Source of the DNA: Thiomicrorhabdus sp965602805
GTDB taxonomy: Bacteria > Pseudomonadota > Gammaproteobacteria > Thiomicrospirales > Thiomicrospiraceae
NCBI GenBank assembly: GCA_965602805.1
Contig: CBFCZK010000007.1
Location: 1-64,000 of the forward strand
DNA length: 64,000 bases
Reading direction: 5' to 3'
The translations under genes and the position numbers were made by a program. Under the pieces are notes generated by a model, which saw only the letters and a program-made list of their open reading frames with translations, was not told the DNA's origin and did not search any database. Below are positions 26,224 through 35,703 of this stretch, piece by piece. The number at the start of each line of letters is the position of its first letter. The first letter of the stretch is position 1.

Positions 26224-28709
26224 TATTTTATTCCTTGTCTGCGTTTGCTAATGGCTTTGGCACTAAAAAAGCTTCTGATTCTTGCAGCATTGCCAATCAC
26301 CACTAAACTGCTCAACGGCATGGTAATCGCAGCAATTAACGGTGTTAAAACACCACTCATGGCTAAAGGAACCATAATCACGTTATAAGCAATCGAACTG
26401 GCGATGTTTTGTTTAATCGTCTTTAGAGTACGTGCAGACAATTCTACCGCGGTATCCACCGCCAGTAATTCATTGTTCATCAGGACAATATCCGCACTGT
26501 CCATAGAAACATCCGTTCCTGAGCCCAATGCAATACCGACATTGGCACGAACCAACGCAGGGGCATCATTGACACCGTCACCAATCATGGCCACCTTCTG
26601 ACCCTTGTCTTGTAGGTCCCTAATAACTTGATTCTTATCTTCAGGAAGTACTTCAGCAATAACATTCATGCCACCTAGTTGCTCGGCAACACGCAAAGCA
26701 ACCACATTCAGATCACCGCTGAGCAATGTAACCTCTTTGCCCTTCGTTTTCAGACGTTGAATAAGTTCAACCGCCTCAGGACGTATCTCATCCTCTAAAA
26801 ACAAGACGCCAACAACTTGACCATCTCGTGCAACCCAAACTGCGGTTTGAGCTAGCAAAGCGCGTTCACCGGCTAAATCAACTAGAGCTTGCGGTATCTC
26901 CAAATCTAAAGAGGTTAACCATTTCGCAGTACCGATATTAAAAATTTTGTTTTGAAACTCACCCTGCACCCCTTTTCCAGGTAATGCTTTAAATTTAAGT
27001 ATCTCCAACCAATCTTTATTGTTTAGAGACAACCTGTCTTTAATCGATTCTGAAACTGCACGCCCCAAAGAGTGCTCAGAGAGATGTTCAATCGACCCTA
27101 TTTCACGTAGCAGTTCATTTTCATCAATCTCTGTGAGTAGTTGATAATCGACTAATTGCATCTGTCCCTTGGTCAAGGTACCGGTTTTATCAAAGACGAA
27201 ATGATTAATAGATTGCAATGTTTCTAACACCGTACCATTTTTAACCAAGATACCATGTCGAGCAGAGATACCGGATGCTACCGCAATCGCCATCGGTGTC
27301 GCCAAACCAAATGCGCAGGGACAAGTAATAATAAGAACAGCTGTTGCGGTCATAATCGCAAACTCAATACCGGCGTTGAAGAACCAATATGCAAAACTCG
27401 CAACCGCCAGCGTCAGAGTCACACTGACAAACCAGGGCATTATTTTATCGGCAGTACACTGTATCGGAGCCTTTGACCCTTGCGCTTCCTCAACCATGTG
27501 GACGATACGACCCAACTGCGTATCTTGAAGAATCTTCTCTACAGAAACCGTTAAGCTACCATCAACATTTAATGTACCCGCGGCAACCCTATCACCAACC
27601 TGCTTGGTGATTTCTCGTGACTCGCCACTTAACATGGATTCGTTGACCATGCTCAATCCAGAGGTGACCATGCCATCTATTGGAAACTGCTCACCGGGTT
27701 TGACACGAATTTCAGAGCCGCGTAACAATGTACGTACAGGGATAATTTTAGTGTCCCCATCGATAATCTGGCGTGCAACCTTTGGCTGCAAATCCATTAA
27801 ACGACGAGAAGCGTCAACGGCTTTGTTTTTTGAGATGGCCTCTAAATAGCGGCCAATCAATAACAGAAACATAAAATCAATTAAGGTGTCGAAATAGACA
27901 TCACCAATGGCATCTGGATTGACCGTAATCCACATCGAATAGAAATAGGTCGTCAACATACCTAATGAGATGGAAACATCCATACCCACTGTTCGCGCAC
28001 GAAGAGATGTTAAAGCACCTTTCAAAAAGGGTTGACCAGAATACGCTAGGGTGGCTGTCGCAATAATGAGCTCAAGCCAATGGAAATAACTACGATATTC
28101 TTGATCTTGGCTTGCACCGGTGTACAGTGCGACTGAAAACCACATAACGTTCATCATCGCAAAACCAGCAAAACCTAAACGATACAGTAAGTCACGATTA
28201 GCTTTACGATAAGCCGCCTCACTAGAGGAAGCATCATAAGGGGTTGCGTCATAACCGATACTATTGAGTTTTTTGATAATATCAGACAGCTTAATCTTGC
28301 CATTGTCCCAGCGAATTTTAATCTGTTTATTGGTAAAGTTTACCGAGGCTAGTAAAATACCATCAACCTTAGCCAGTGTATGTTCAATTAACCAAACACA
28401 AGCAGCACAATGTATTGCATCTGACATCAAGGTTATTTGACGGCGATCCGTCAATTCAGTTACATACTGCGACTGCACTTCATCGTAGTCAAAAAACTCA
28501 ATATCTTTATTCGGAGGGGGAGGTGGAGAGAGTAACTCTCCATCAGGTGTACGCTGATAAAAGCTTTCCATACCAGCTTCATAAATAACATCACAAACTG
28601 AGGCACAACCATGGCAACAAAACTCGCGTTCTGTACCATTGATTAGTTTTAAAATCAGATCACCTTGTGGGATTGCCTGACCGCAATGAAAACAGGTATG
28701 TAATGGCAT
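26223..28709 (-). CDS. ccoI: Copper-transporting P1B-type ATPase CcoI (FixI)
   Basis: An 828-residue heavy-metal P-type ATPase that moves copper toward cbb3 oxidase assembly. The N-terminus has a Cys-rich element (CFHCGQ, CCHGCASVC) followed by a heavy-metal domain with CAAC. Eight helices are expected, with the ion-binding CPC in ITCPCAFGLATP (near residue 465). The phosphorylation site is DKTGTLTKG (near 505), and MIGDGVNDAPAL is the hinge. The start overlaps the ccoH stop by one base (TAATG). Context with ccoG, ccoH and ccoS separates it from detoxifying CopA. Confidence 0.95.
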   Translation of the reverse strand: MPLHTCFHCGQAIPQGDLILKLINGTEREFCCHGCASVCDVIYEAGMESFYQRTPDGELLSPPPPPNKDIEFFDYDEVQSQYVTELTDRRQITLMSDAIHCAACVWLIEHTLAKVDGILLASVNFTNKQIKIRWDNGKIKLSDIIKKLNSIGYDATPYDASSSEAAYRKANRDLLYRLGFAGFAMMNVMWFSVALYTGASQDQEYRSYFHWLELIIATATLAYSGQPFLKGALTSLRARTVGMDVSISLGMLTTYFYSMWITVNPDAIGDVYFDTLIDFMFLLLIGRYLEAISKNKAVDASRRLMDLQPKVARQIIDGDTKIIPVRTLLRGSEIRVKPGEQFPIDGMVTSGLSMVNESMLSGESREITKQVGDRVAAGTLNVDGSLTVSVEKILQDTQLGRIVHMVEEAQGSKAPIQCTADKIMPWFVSVTLTLAVASFAYWFFNAGIEFAIMTATAVLIITCPCAFGLATPMAIAVASGISARHGILVKNGTVLETLQSINHFVFDKTGTLTKGQMQLVDYQLLTEIDENELLREIGSIEHLSEHSLGRAVSESIKDRLSLNNKDWLEILKFKALPGKGVQGEFQNKIFNIGTAKWLTSLDLEIPQALVDLAGERALLAQTAVWVARDGQVVGVLFLEDEIRPEAVELIQRLKTKGKEVTLLSGDLNVVALRVAEQLGGMNVIAEVLPEDKNQVIRDLQDKGQKVAMIGDGVNDAPALVRANVGIALGSGTDVSMDSADIVLMNNELLAVDTAVELSARTLKTIKQNIASSIAYNVIMVPLAMSGVLTPLIAAITMPLSSLVVIGNAARIRSFFSAKAISKRRQGIK

Positions 28710-29230
28710 TACTGTGGATCTTGAACCATGATAGAACGACCCATGTTATACATCAAATCACCTTGCGTGACCTCAACGATAATATCCCACTTACCTTTAG
28801 TATTTAGACTCAATTCAGCCTGATATTCACCCACTATTCCCGTCGCTACTAAGGCTTGCTCACCATCCAACTTACGGTCTGAAGGTCGGTAGTAATAAAG
28901 AATGGCACTGTCCACATTTAAGGGACGATTCTCTTTATCAACAACCATCAACTTAACCGTATCAGCCTTACCTTCTGATAATAATGGCATTTCAACCTTT
29001 AATTGCCAGCCCATCTCTTCCATACGTTTACGTTCGGCTAATACCTTGTCCATGTTTTTACCTTTTTCGTAAAAATCATCAATCACCAAACCAGGATTTG
29101 TCACGATGGCCATACTCACCATGAAAAAGTTAACGCCCACAACAATCACCAGAATAACAAACCAACTGATGACAAAAGGATTCTTCCAAGCTACGCTCCA
29201 ATCGCGTTCATCCTTTTTAATTTCTGACAT
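28709..29230 (-). CDS. ccoH: cbb3 oxidase assembly protein CcoH (FixH)
   Basis: A 173-residue FixH-family protein with one N-terminal helix (PFVISWFVILVIVVGVNFFMV) followed by the typical NPGLVIDDFYEKGKN block and a periplasmic beta-rich domain. CcoH interacts with the oxidase during assembly. It lies between ccoG and ccoI and shares a TAATG junction with ccoI. Confidence 0.92.
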   Translation of the reverse strand: MSEIKKDERDWSVAWKNPFVISWFVILVIVVGVNFFMVSMAIVTNPGLVIDDFYEKGKNMDKVLAERKRMEEMGWQLKVEMPLLSEGKADTVKLMVVDKENRPLNVDSAILYYYRPSDRKLDGEQALVATGIVGEYQAELSLNTKGKWDIIVEVTQGDLMYNMGRSIMVQDPQ

Positions 29231-29253
29231 TTTTATCTCCTAGATGTTTAGAC

Positions 29254-29283
29254 GAAAAAAGCCCTAAAAAAGGGCTTTTTTAT
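29254..29283 (-). terminator. Terminator between ccoG and ccoH
   Basis: AAAAAAGCCC and GGGCTTTTTT are complementary with an A/T-rich loop, so the hairpin has a T-run in either direction. It lies about 65 bases after the ccoG stop and 24 bases before the ccoH start, and so may reduce read-through from ccoG to ccoH. Confidence 0.75.
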
Positions 29284-29345
29284 TACACATGATAATATAG
29301 TGTTTAGACAAATATTTCTATATAAATCAATTTAAAAGTTTTGTA

Positions 29346-30818
29346 CTACTTACGTATTTTTGGACCTAAAAATACACTTTCGTAGTTTTCCGCATTTAAT
29401 GAATTATCCAAATCAACCACCTTAATCAATACCGGTGTACTGGTAGCTGTCAGTTGTTTTTTAGGAATTTTAACCAATAAAGTGGTTGCTCCAACATTAC
29501 CCGGTTGAATAGTAATGACCTTTTCAGCCACATAAGTTAATCCAGCAGGGCCTTCAACAGTAATCTCAGCACGCATCACATCGGCACTTTTATTGACGAC
29601 TTTAATTGTCCATTTGTTCTGGATGTTGCCATCACTCATTTGTACATACAGGGGTGAACGATCATGCAGTGCTTTAACATCGATTGAAGACATTGTTGCA
29701 AGCCCCCATACCATGGTGACTGCAGCGGCCAACATAATCACAACATAAACGATGACGCGTGGGCGTTTCCAGATGTCCGGTAATTTTTCACCTGCAAACT
29801 CTGAAAGTGATGCGTAACGAATCAAACCTTTAGGTTTTTTGATTTTTTCCATGACGGAATCACAGGCATCAATACAGATACCACAGGTAATACAACCAAA
29901 CTGTTGACCTAGACGAATATCAACTCCAGTCGGGCAAACCGCAACACAAAGATTACAATCAATGCAATCTCCTAAATCAGGTGCTTCTTCACCAGGCTTA
30001 ACACGCTTCATACGACCACGTGGTTCACCACGATCAACATCATAAGTTGGAACAACAGTTTGTGTATCAATCATCGCGCCCTGTATACGAGCGTAAGGGC
30101 AAAACCCTATACAGGTTTGTTCACGCAATATACCAGCAAAGAAATAACTGGCAAACCCTAAACCAATAATAATTCCTGTTTCAGTTGCTCCCCATTCAAA
30201 ACTGAACATTCGAATCCAAAGGTCAATCGCATCAGTGAAATAAGCAACAAAACTGAAGGAGGTCATAAAGCCAATGAAACCCCAAATCAAATGTTTCTTT
30301 AGCTTCATCTTAAATTTGGCGAAATTCATCGGTGCCTCTTCAAGCTTAATACGTTTATTAGGCTGCCCCTCTATCTTTTCCTCTATCCAGGTAAATACAT
30401 CCGTCCAAACGGTTTGAAAGCAGGCGTAACCACACCACAGTCGCCCTGCGATGGCGGTAGACGCTGCCAACAATAATGAAAAGAACAACAAAATCATGGC
30501 AAGAATCCAAATATCTTGTGGCAAGATTGTTAATCCGAAAATATGGAACTGTCGGTTGCCTAAATCAAACAATAGAGCTTGATGGCCATCCCAACGAAGG
30601 TATGGACCTAGAAATAACGCTAACCAAAATGAGGCTATAATCCACTTAACTGTACGAAAAGTCCCACCAATACGTTTAGCATGCACAGTACCACCAGTGT
30701 GTACTGGTAGTATCTCGACACCGATATTTTCTAAATTCTTATTGCTTGTATCCATCTGATCCAACAGGGAGCCTGTTTGACCATTGTCGCGATACAAGTC
30801 TTTGTTATTGTCTGACAT
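29346..30818 (-). CDS. ccoG: cbb3 oxidase maturation ferredoxin-like protein CcoG (FixG/RdxA)
   Basis: A 490-residue membrane protein with about five helices and two 4Fe-4S ligating motifs, CIDCNLCVAVCPTG and CITCGICIDACD. CcoG proteins reduce copper(II) for cbb3 assembly. The helical half contains WCGYACFQTVWTD and CIGFCPYARIQG, both usual. The C-terminal 110 residues form an Ig-like periplasmic domain. It lies upstream of ccoH on the minus strand. Confidence 0.95.
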   Translation of the reverse strand: MSDNNKDLYRDNGQTGSLLDQMDTSNKNLENIGVEILPVHTGGTVHAKRIGGTFRTVKWIIASFWLALFLGPYLRWDGHQALLFDLGNRQFHIFGLTILPQDIWILAMILLFFSLLLAASTAIAGRLWCGYACFQTVWTDVFTWIEEKIEGQPNKRIKLEEAPMNFAKFKMKLKKHLIWGFIGFMTSFSFVAYFTDAIDLWIRMFSFEWGATETGIIIGLGFASYFFAGILREQTCIGFCPYARIQGAMIDTQTVVPTYDVDRGEPRGRMKRVKPGEEAPDLGDCIDCNLCVAVCPTGVDIRLGQQFGCITCGICIDACDSVMEKIKKPKGLIRYASLSEFAGEKLPDIWKRPRVIVYVVIMLAAAVTMVWGLATMSSIDVKALHDRSPLYVQMSDGNIQNKWTIKVVNKSADVMRAEITVEGPAGLTYVAEKVITIQPGNVGATTLLVKIPKKQLTATSTPVLIKVVDLDNSLNAENYESVFLGPKIRK

Positions 30819-30907
30819 AAGCTCATCCCTGCTATTTTATTTTTTAACACCGGCATTCTATAGAATTTACTTTACCATGCATAAGCAATTGTTTTTATCA
30901 ATGATTA

Positions 30908-30949
30908 TAAACAAAAATAGGCCTAACGACGTTAGACCTATTTTTGTTT
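30908..30949 (-). terminator. Terminator between the small ORF and ccoG
   Basis: AAACAAAAATAGGCCTAACG and CGTTAGACCTATTTTTGTTT form a long near-perfect stem, with one mismatch, ending in a T-rich arm on both strands. It follows the 46-residue gene by about 17 bases and probably ends the ccoNOQP transcript. Confidence 0.8.
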
Positions 30950-30965
30950 AGAAACGGATAAAAAA

Positions 30966-31106
30966 CTAATCGTCTTTCTTCTCGTCTTTCTCTAAACCTT
31001 CCATTGCTCTAGCGGTTTTCCACGCAAAACCAATGAATGCCACAATACTCAACACAACTGCGCCAAGTGAAAGCCAAAGTACTAAATCACTGTTTAATTC
31101 ATTCAT
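30966..31106 (-). CDS. 46-residue single-helix membrane protein in the cbb3 cluster
   Basis: A small gene between ccoP and ccoG, below the usual length cut-off. ATG at 31106 has GGAG in TAGGAGTTTGTT upstream, and the stop is at 30966. The protein starts MNELNSDLVLWLSLGAVVLS, continues with a helix to FIGFAWK, and ends in a charged tail rich in Glu, Lys and Asp. One transmembrane helix with a cytoplasmic charged tail resembles CcoM or CcoQ, the tiny cbb3 accessory subunits. A canonical CcoQ is already present at 32148-32330, so this may be an extra subunit or assembly factor. Function is inferred from position only. Confidence 0.75.
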   Translation of the reverse strand: MNELNSDLVLWLSLGAVVLSIVAFIGFAWKTARAMEGLEKDEKKDD

Positions 31107-31214
31107 AACAAACTCCTAGATACTTGGTTTAAACCAAGCTTTCTACTTTACAAATATGCGAAAGGAGAACATCTGCTCTCCTTTCAATTCAATAGTTCAG
31201 TGCAAAAGCACGAA

Positions 31215-32123
31215 CTACTGACCGCCACCTAGTGCGTGAATATAAACGGCTAAGCGTTTAACATTCACATCTGCATTCGGCAAACGCTCTTTAAATGACG
31301 GCATGACTGCTTGACGTGTGCCAGCAACATACTCACCATTTTTCTTAACATTGACACCGTTGGCAATAACGGCACGAACTTCTTCGCGATCGCCACTGAA
31401 ACGCCAAATTTGATCTGTTAAGTTCGCAGCACCTGCAGGTGCTAAAGGCTTACCAGCTGGACCGTGACAGGCTAAACACATACCTTTAGTATAGACCGCC
31501 TTACCTGCTGAATGAGCAGCATCGCCACCCTTACCTTCAGATAATGCGATTACATAATCAGTCACCTGATCGATTTCAGCATCATTTAGGTTACCCATCA
31601 TACCTTTAGCAGGCATGTTACCGATACGACCATTCTTGATAGACGCTTCGATCTGAGCAACACTACCACCCCACAACCAGTCATCATCCGCTAATACAGG
31701 GAAGTTAGGGTTCCCAGCACCACCAGCACCATGACAAGCTGCACAGTAATCACCAAACAACATCTTGGACGTTGCTAGTGCATATGACTTAAGCTCTTCG
31801 TCTTGAAGAATTTCAGTCACAGACATTGCAGCTAATTTTTCTTCTTTGTCAGCAAACTTAGCAACACGCCAATCTTTAAGAACCTTAAAGTCGTCGTTAT
31901 ACTCATTTACCTGAGTCCATTCAGCCATACCCGTTGTAAACTCACCCGTTTCATTCGTTAATGGAATGGTTGGATAGTACAAGGTATAAAAAATAATCGT
32001 AATGAAACCCGCGTAGAAAGATAACATCCACCACAGTGGTGGTGGGTTATCTAATTCACGCAAATCTTCATCCCATATATGACCAGTATTCCCTTCATCT
32101 GGCCATGGATTCTTATGTGCCAT
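31215..32123 (-). CDS. ccoP: cbb3 oxidase dihaem cytochrome c subunit CcoP
   Basis: A 302-residue subunit. The N-terminus carries HIWDEDLRELDNPPPLWW and one helix, the standard CcoP start. Two haem c sites follow, CAACHG and CLACHG, each followed by Met-bearing loops (GNMPAKGMMG and AVMPSF). It receives electrons from soluble cytochromes and passes them toward CcoO and CcoN. Part of ccoNOQP. Confidence 0.97.
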   Translation of the reverse strand: MAHKNPWPDEGNTGHIWDEDLRELDNPPPLWWMLSFYAGFITIIFYTLYYPTIPLTNETGEFTTGMAEWTQVNEYNDDFKVLKDWRVAKFADKEEKLAAMSVTEILQDEELKSYALATSKMLFGDYCAACHGAGGAGNPNFPVLADDDWLWGGSVAQIEASIKNGRIGNMPAKGMMGNLNDAEIDQVTDYVIALSEGKGGDAAHSAGKAVYTKGMCLACHGPAGKPLAPAGAANLTDQIWRFSGDREEVRAVIANGVNVKKNGEYVAGTRQAVMPSFKERLPNADVNVKRLAVYIHALGGGQ

Positions 32124-32147
32124 ATTTATTTCTCCTCGAAATGACGG

Positions 32148-32330
32148 TTAATCGTCATTCAAAATTTTGTATTTTTGCTCTTCCATTTCCTTACGTTTGC
32201 TTGGCCTTAAAGCCAAAGCAAAAGTAATTAACATGCCAAAGAACACTAATACCGTTACGATCAGTCCAGCCCAGTCCTGGGTCGTCATAGACGCCCAGTC
32301 AGTGCTTAAATACTCTTCCAGTACGCTCAT
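32148..32330 (-). CDS. ccoQ: cbb3 oxidase small subunit CcoQ
   Basis: A 60-residue single-helix protein (GLIVTVLVFFGMLITFALAL) ending in a charged tail, in the canonical position between ccoO and ccoP. It stabilises the complex in other bacteria. Confidence 0.9.
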   Translation of the reverse strand: MSVLEEYLSTDWASMTTQDWAGLIVTVLVFFGMLITFALALRPSKRKEMEEQKYKILNDD

Positions 32331-32332
32331 AA

Positions 32333-33163
32333 TTATTGGCGATAGACTTTGCTGTCATCCAGCTTAACCATCGTTCCCAATACTTGTAAATAAGCAACCA
32401 TGGCATCCATCTCTGTATAACCGGCAATTGCCTTATTCGCGTTTTCGATCTCTGCATCTGTGTACGGAACACCTAAAGTACGCATAACCGATAAACGAGT
32501 CTGCATATTACGTTCTGTACCAAAGAAATCTTCTGAAATAGGCTTCTCCGCTAACCAAGGGTAAGCTGGCATAACTGATTCAGGAACCATGTCCTGTGGA
32601 CGTAACATGTGCATTACGTGCCATTCGTTCGAGTATTTCCCACCTAAACGTGCAAGATCAGGTCCAGTTCTTTTTGAACCCCATTGCATTGGGTGGTCAT
32701 ACATAGATTCAGTAGCCAATGAGAAGTGACCATAACGTTCACGTTCATCACGGAAAGGACGAATCATTTGAGAGTGACAAATATAGCACCCTTCACGCAG
32801 GTATAAATCACGACCAGCAAGCTCTAAAGGCGTGTAAGGACGAACCCCATCACCCGCTTTCCAGTCCGCAAGGACCCATTTGCCGTTACGATCTTCTTTA
32901 TACAATGCTTTATCAGAAACTAACTTACCGTCAGCATCTTCAGTGAAAGTACGTTCCCAAACTAATTCAGGAAAGGCTTCATTTTTTACATTACCGTACT
33001 TATCTGTTTTCTCAGTGTAGTCAACTGCTGACTTGAGATGAAACAGCGGTACGATTTCTACAATCCCAGCAATTGAGACTGCTAAAGCAGTAGCCATGAA
33101 TAAAGCGAAAATATTACGCTCAAACATGTCCTGCAAATTTTTTGGTTTTTGATCATCTGACAT
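32333..33163 (-). CDS. ccoO: cbb3 oxidase monohaem cytochrome c subunit CcoO
   Basis: A 276-residue subunit with an N-terminal helix (NIFALFMATALAVSIAGIVEIVPLF) and one haem c site, CYICHSQMIRPF, preceded by the typical PYTPLELAGRDLYLREG. The C-terminal part has PYTDAEIENA and MVAYLQVLGT. A 35-residue charged insert after the helix is somewhat longer than in many CcoO proteins. It ends two bases before ccoQ. Confidence 0.97.
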   Translation of the reverse strand: MSDDQKPKNLQDMFERNIFALFMATALAVSIAGIVEIVPLFHLKSAVDYTEKTDKYGNVKNEAFPELVWERTFTEDADGKLVSDKALYKEDRNGKWVLADWKAGDGVRPYTPLELAGRDLYLREGCYICHSQMIRPFRDERERYGHFSLATESMYDHPMQWGSKRTGPDLARLGGKYSNEWHVMHMLRPQDMVPESVMPAYPWLAEKPISEDFFGTERNMQTRLSVMRTLGVPYTDAEIENANKAIAGYTEMDAMVAYLQVLGTMVKLDDSKVYRQ

Positions 33164-33242
33164 GAGTTTGTGCTCCTCAACTCATAATTTTCTTTTTAGG
33201 CGGTAAAACTCACCGCCTAACCTCAGGCATCGTTGCTTATGC

Positions 33243-34673
33243 TTATGCGTGTGCTTCTACTGCATTGGTAGATTTTGCATTCGCCATGCGGATTGTCATT
33301 ACTACGTTATATAGCATGATTGCCGCACCAGTGAAGAACAATAACCCACCGAACGCACGCATGGCATAGTAAGGATGCATTGCAGAGACTGACTCAGCAA
33401 AGGTATATGCTAAAGTACCGTACTCATCGTACGCTCTCCACATAAGACCCTGCATAATCCCTGATACCCACATCGCTACGATGTAGAAAACAGTACCGAT
33501 TGTCGCCAACCAGAAGTGGAAGTTAATCAACTGCATTGAGTACATCTCAGTATTCCACATCTTCATTATCATGTGATAGATTGCACCGATAGAAACCATC
33601 GCTACCCAACCTAACGCACCAGAGTGTACGTGACCAACCGTCCAATCCGTGTAGTGAGATAATGCATTAACTGTTTTCGCAGCCATTACAGGCCCTTCGA
33701 AAGTAGACATTGCATAGAATGCTAAAGAGATAATCAAGAAACGTAAGATGTAATCTGTACGTAATCTATCCCAAGCACCTGAAAGCGTTAGCATACCGTT
33801 TAGAGCACCACCCCAAGAAGGAATGATCATCGCTAAAGAGATTACTGCGCCTAAAGAACCTGTCCAATCTGGTAAAGCTGTGTACTGAAGGTGGTGAGCA
33901 CCTAACCATACATAACCGAACATTAATGCCCAGAAGTGGATTACCGATAGACGGTATGAGTAAATAGGACGCTGTGCTTGCTTAGGTACGAAATAGTACA
34001 TGATTGCAAGGAAACCAGCTGTCAGGAAGAAACCTACTGCATTATGTCCCCACCACCACTGAATCATGGCATCTTGGACACCAGCAAACATAGAGTATGA
34101 ACGGAACAGTGATACCGGAATAGCTAATCCGTTAACAACATATAAGTATGTGATTGCAATCATCATACCCATAAAGAACCAGTTAGAAACGTAAACGTTT
34201 GGATGAGTCTCTTTATTACGAGAAGCAATTGTCATAATGAAGTTGAACGTATAAATCGTCCAAACCAATGCAATTGCAATCGCCAAAGGCCATTCTTGCT
34301 CGTGGTATTCCTTACCTGTTGTCATCCCTAAAGCTAGAGTGATAACCGTCGCTAGAAGACCAATTGTGAACAGAATAGCTGTTGTCCAAGCCAAACCATT
34401 ACTCCACAGTTTCACGCCGTTCGTTCTTTGAACAGTGTAGAAAGCTGTTGCCATTAGCGTCATTCCACCAAATGCAAAAATAACGGTATTCGTATGAATA
34501 ACTCGTAATCTAGCAAAAGTGATTTCCGCAATATCAAAATTTAACGCAGGCCATGCTAGTTCCGCTGCTGCATAAGTACCCATTAAAGTACCTAACACCA
34601 AAAAAACTACCGCACCTACTGTTAAATACTTAACCACACCATTGTCGTACTGTGGCTTTGCTGTAGTATCCAT
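33243..34673 (-). CDS. ccoN: cbb3 oxidase catalytic subunit CcoN
   Basis: A 476-residue, 12-helix haem-copper oxidase subunit I of the C family. Family blocks include RVIHTNTVIFAFGG (low-spin haem ligand), WWWGHNAVGFFLTAGFLA (copper-site His and the cross-linking Tyr region), HHLQYTALPDW and HVHSGALGW. It reduces oxygen at high affinity. It is the first gene of ccoNOQP. Confidence 0.98.
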   Translation of the reverse strand: MDTTAKPQYDNGVVKYLTVGAVVFLVLGTLMGTYAAAELAWPALNFDIAEITFARLRVIHTNTVIFAFGGMTLMATAFYTVQRTNGVKLWSNGLAWTTAILFTIGLLATVITLALGMTTGKEYHEQEWPLAIAIALVWTIYTFNFIMTIASRNKETHPNVYVSNWFFMGMMIAITYLYVVNGLAIPVSLFRSYSMFAGVQDAMIQWWWGHNAVGFFLTAGFLAIMYYFVPKQAQRPIYSYRLSVIHFWALMFGYVWLGAHHLQYTALPDWTGSLGAVISLAMIIPSWGGALNGMLTLSGAWDRLRTDYILRFLIISLAFYAMSTFEGPVMAAKTVNALSHYTDWTVGHVHSGALGWVAMVSIGAIYHMIMKMWNTEMYSMQLINFHFWLATIGTVFYIVAMWVSGIMQGLMWRAYDEYGTLAYTFAESVSAMHPYYAMRAFGGLLFFTGAAIMLYNVVMTIRMANAKSTNAVEAHA

Positions 34674-35115
34674 CAGTTGGATTCCCCTTTTAGTCTTAAC
34701 ATTCTGCCTTCATCTATTTAGATGTTACCAATTAGATGCAGGCTCCTCAACGCAACATTATACATTGACGACCCTACGAATAAACAGCTAACGCCACAAA
34801 ACTTACGTTCAATCAATCTTTTTAGATCGGTCAAATAAGCTTCAAGGCGCACTAAACAAAATTAACACCCATAAATATTCCAGTGAATTATCCCAGACAT
34901 TAGTACTTATTGCCGCACTAAAAAATTTTATAAGGACATGTCCCTCATTACTTATAAGGTTTAAATAAAATACCTAATACTTAATTTCCTACAGCATATT
35001 ATCAACTTACCTACCTAGCCTTTTTTATATGCACATGCATTTTTATGTTATCCCGTATAAAAAAAACACCTTTTCAGTTATTATATGGCCACTAATTGAA
35101 TACAGGATGGACACT
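34674..35115. other. Divergent intergenic region ccoN / hisB
   Basis: A 442-base AT-rich gap between two divergent operons. It must hold promoters for both. Only the TATAAT described for ccoN and a possible TTATTATA near 35078 upstream of hisB stand out. No RNA gene, repeat or palindrome copy was found. Confidence 0.5.
34757..34762 (-). promoter_or_regulatory. Possible ccoN promoter -10 box
   Basis: On the minus strand TATAAT (34762-34757) lies about 84 bases upstream of ccoN, in the context TGTATAATG. No good -35 and no clear FNR/ANR palindrome were found, so the site is tentative. Confidence 0.35.
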
Positions 35116-35703
35116 ATGCGCACTGCAACCATCGAGCGTGACACGCTTGAAACTCAAATTACAATCTCAGTAAACCTTGACGGCCAAGGTGATGCCAAGC
35201 TAGAGACTGGTGTACCGTTCTTCGAACACATGCTTGATCAAATCGCTCGCCATGGCATGATTGACCTCGATATCAAAGCGAATGGTGACACGCATATTGA
35301 TGATCACCATACCGTTGAAGATGTGGGCATTACTTTCGGCCAAGCCATCAACCAAGCGGTTGGTGACAAAAAAGGCATTACCCGTTACGGCCATGCTTAC
35401 GTGCCTTTAGACGAAGCACTTTCACGTGTTGTCATTGATTTATCAGGTCGACCAGGCCTGGTCTTTAATGCTGATTTCACGCGTGAAAAAGTCGGTAACT
35501 TTGAAACTGAATTGGTTTTCGAGTTTTTCCAAGGCTTTGTTAATCACGCCAATGCAACCGTACACATCGACTGCTTACGTGGCCATAACTCACACCACCA
35601 GGCAGAAACGATTTTTAAAGCCTTTGGCCGCGCATTACGAATGGCGCTTTCTGCAGATGAGCGCATGGCAGGCAAAATGCCTTCTACTAAAGGAAGTCTA
35701 TAG
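35116..35703 (+). CDS. hisB: Imidazoleglycerol-phosphate dehydratase HisB
   Basis: A 195-residue monofunctional IGP dehydratase from the ATG at 35116, which has AGGA eight bases upstream and gives the usual MRTATIERDTLETQI start; the in-frame ATGs at 35029 and 35107 are less likely. Metal-binding His motifs are FFEHMLDQIARHG, DDHHTVEDVG and CLRGHNSHHQAE. It lacks the histidinol-phosphatase domain of the E. coli bifunctional protein. The stop abuts hisH directly. RPGLVF is encoded by a palindrome copy. Confidence 0.96.
   Translation: MRTATIERDTLETQITISVNLDGQGDAKLETGVPFFEHMLDQIARHGMIDLDIKANGDTHIDDHHTVEDVGITFGQAINQAVGDKKGITRYGHAYVPLDEALSRVVIDLSGRPGLVFNADFTREKVGNFETELVFEFFQGFVNHANATVHIDCLRGHNSHHQAETIFKAFGRALRMALSADERMAGKMPSTKGSL
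35451..35462. repeat. ACCAGGCCTGGT palindrome, copy 10 (coding)
   Basis: Exact dodecamer in hisB, read in the Pro-Gly-Leu-Val frame. This is the first copy after a 9.6-kb stretch without one. Confidence 0.9.

Noticed and set aside
30917..30922. AGGCCT inside the terminator before ccoG
   Set aside because: It shares only the central six bases with the palindrome. The outer bases differ, so I do not count it as a copy.
34674..35115. FNR/ANR-type operator upstream of ccoN
   Set aside because: No TTGAT-N4-ATCAA match was visible, only partial half-sites.
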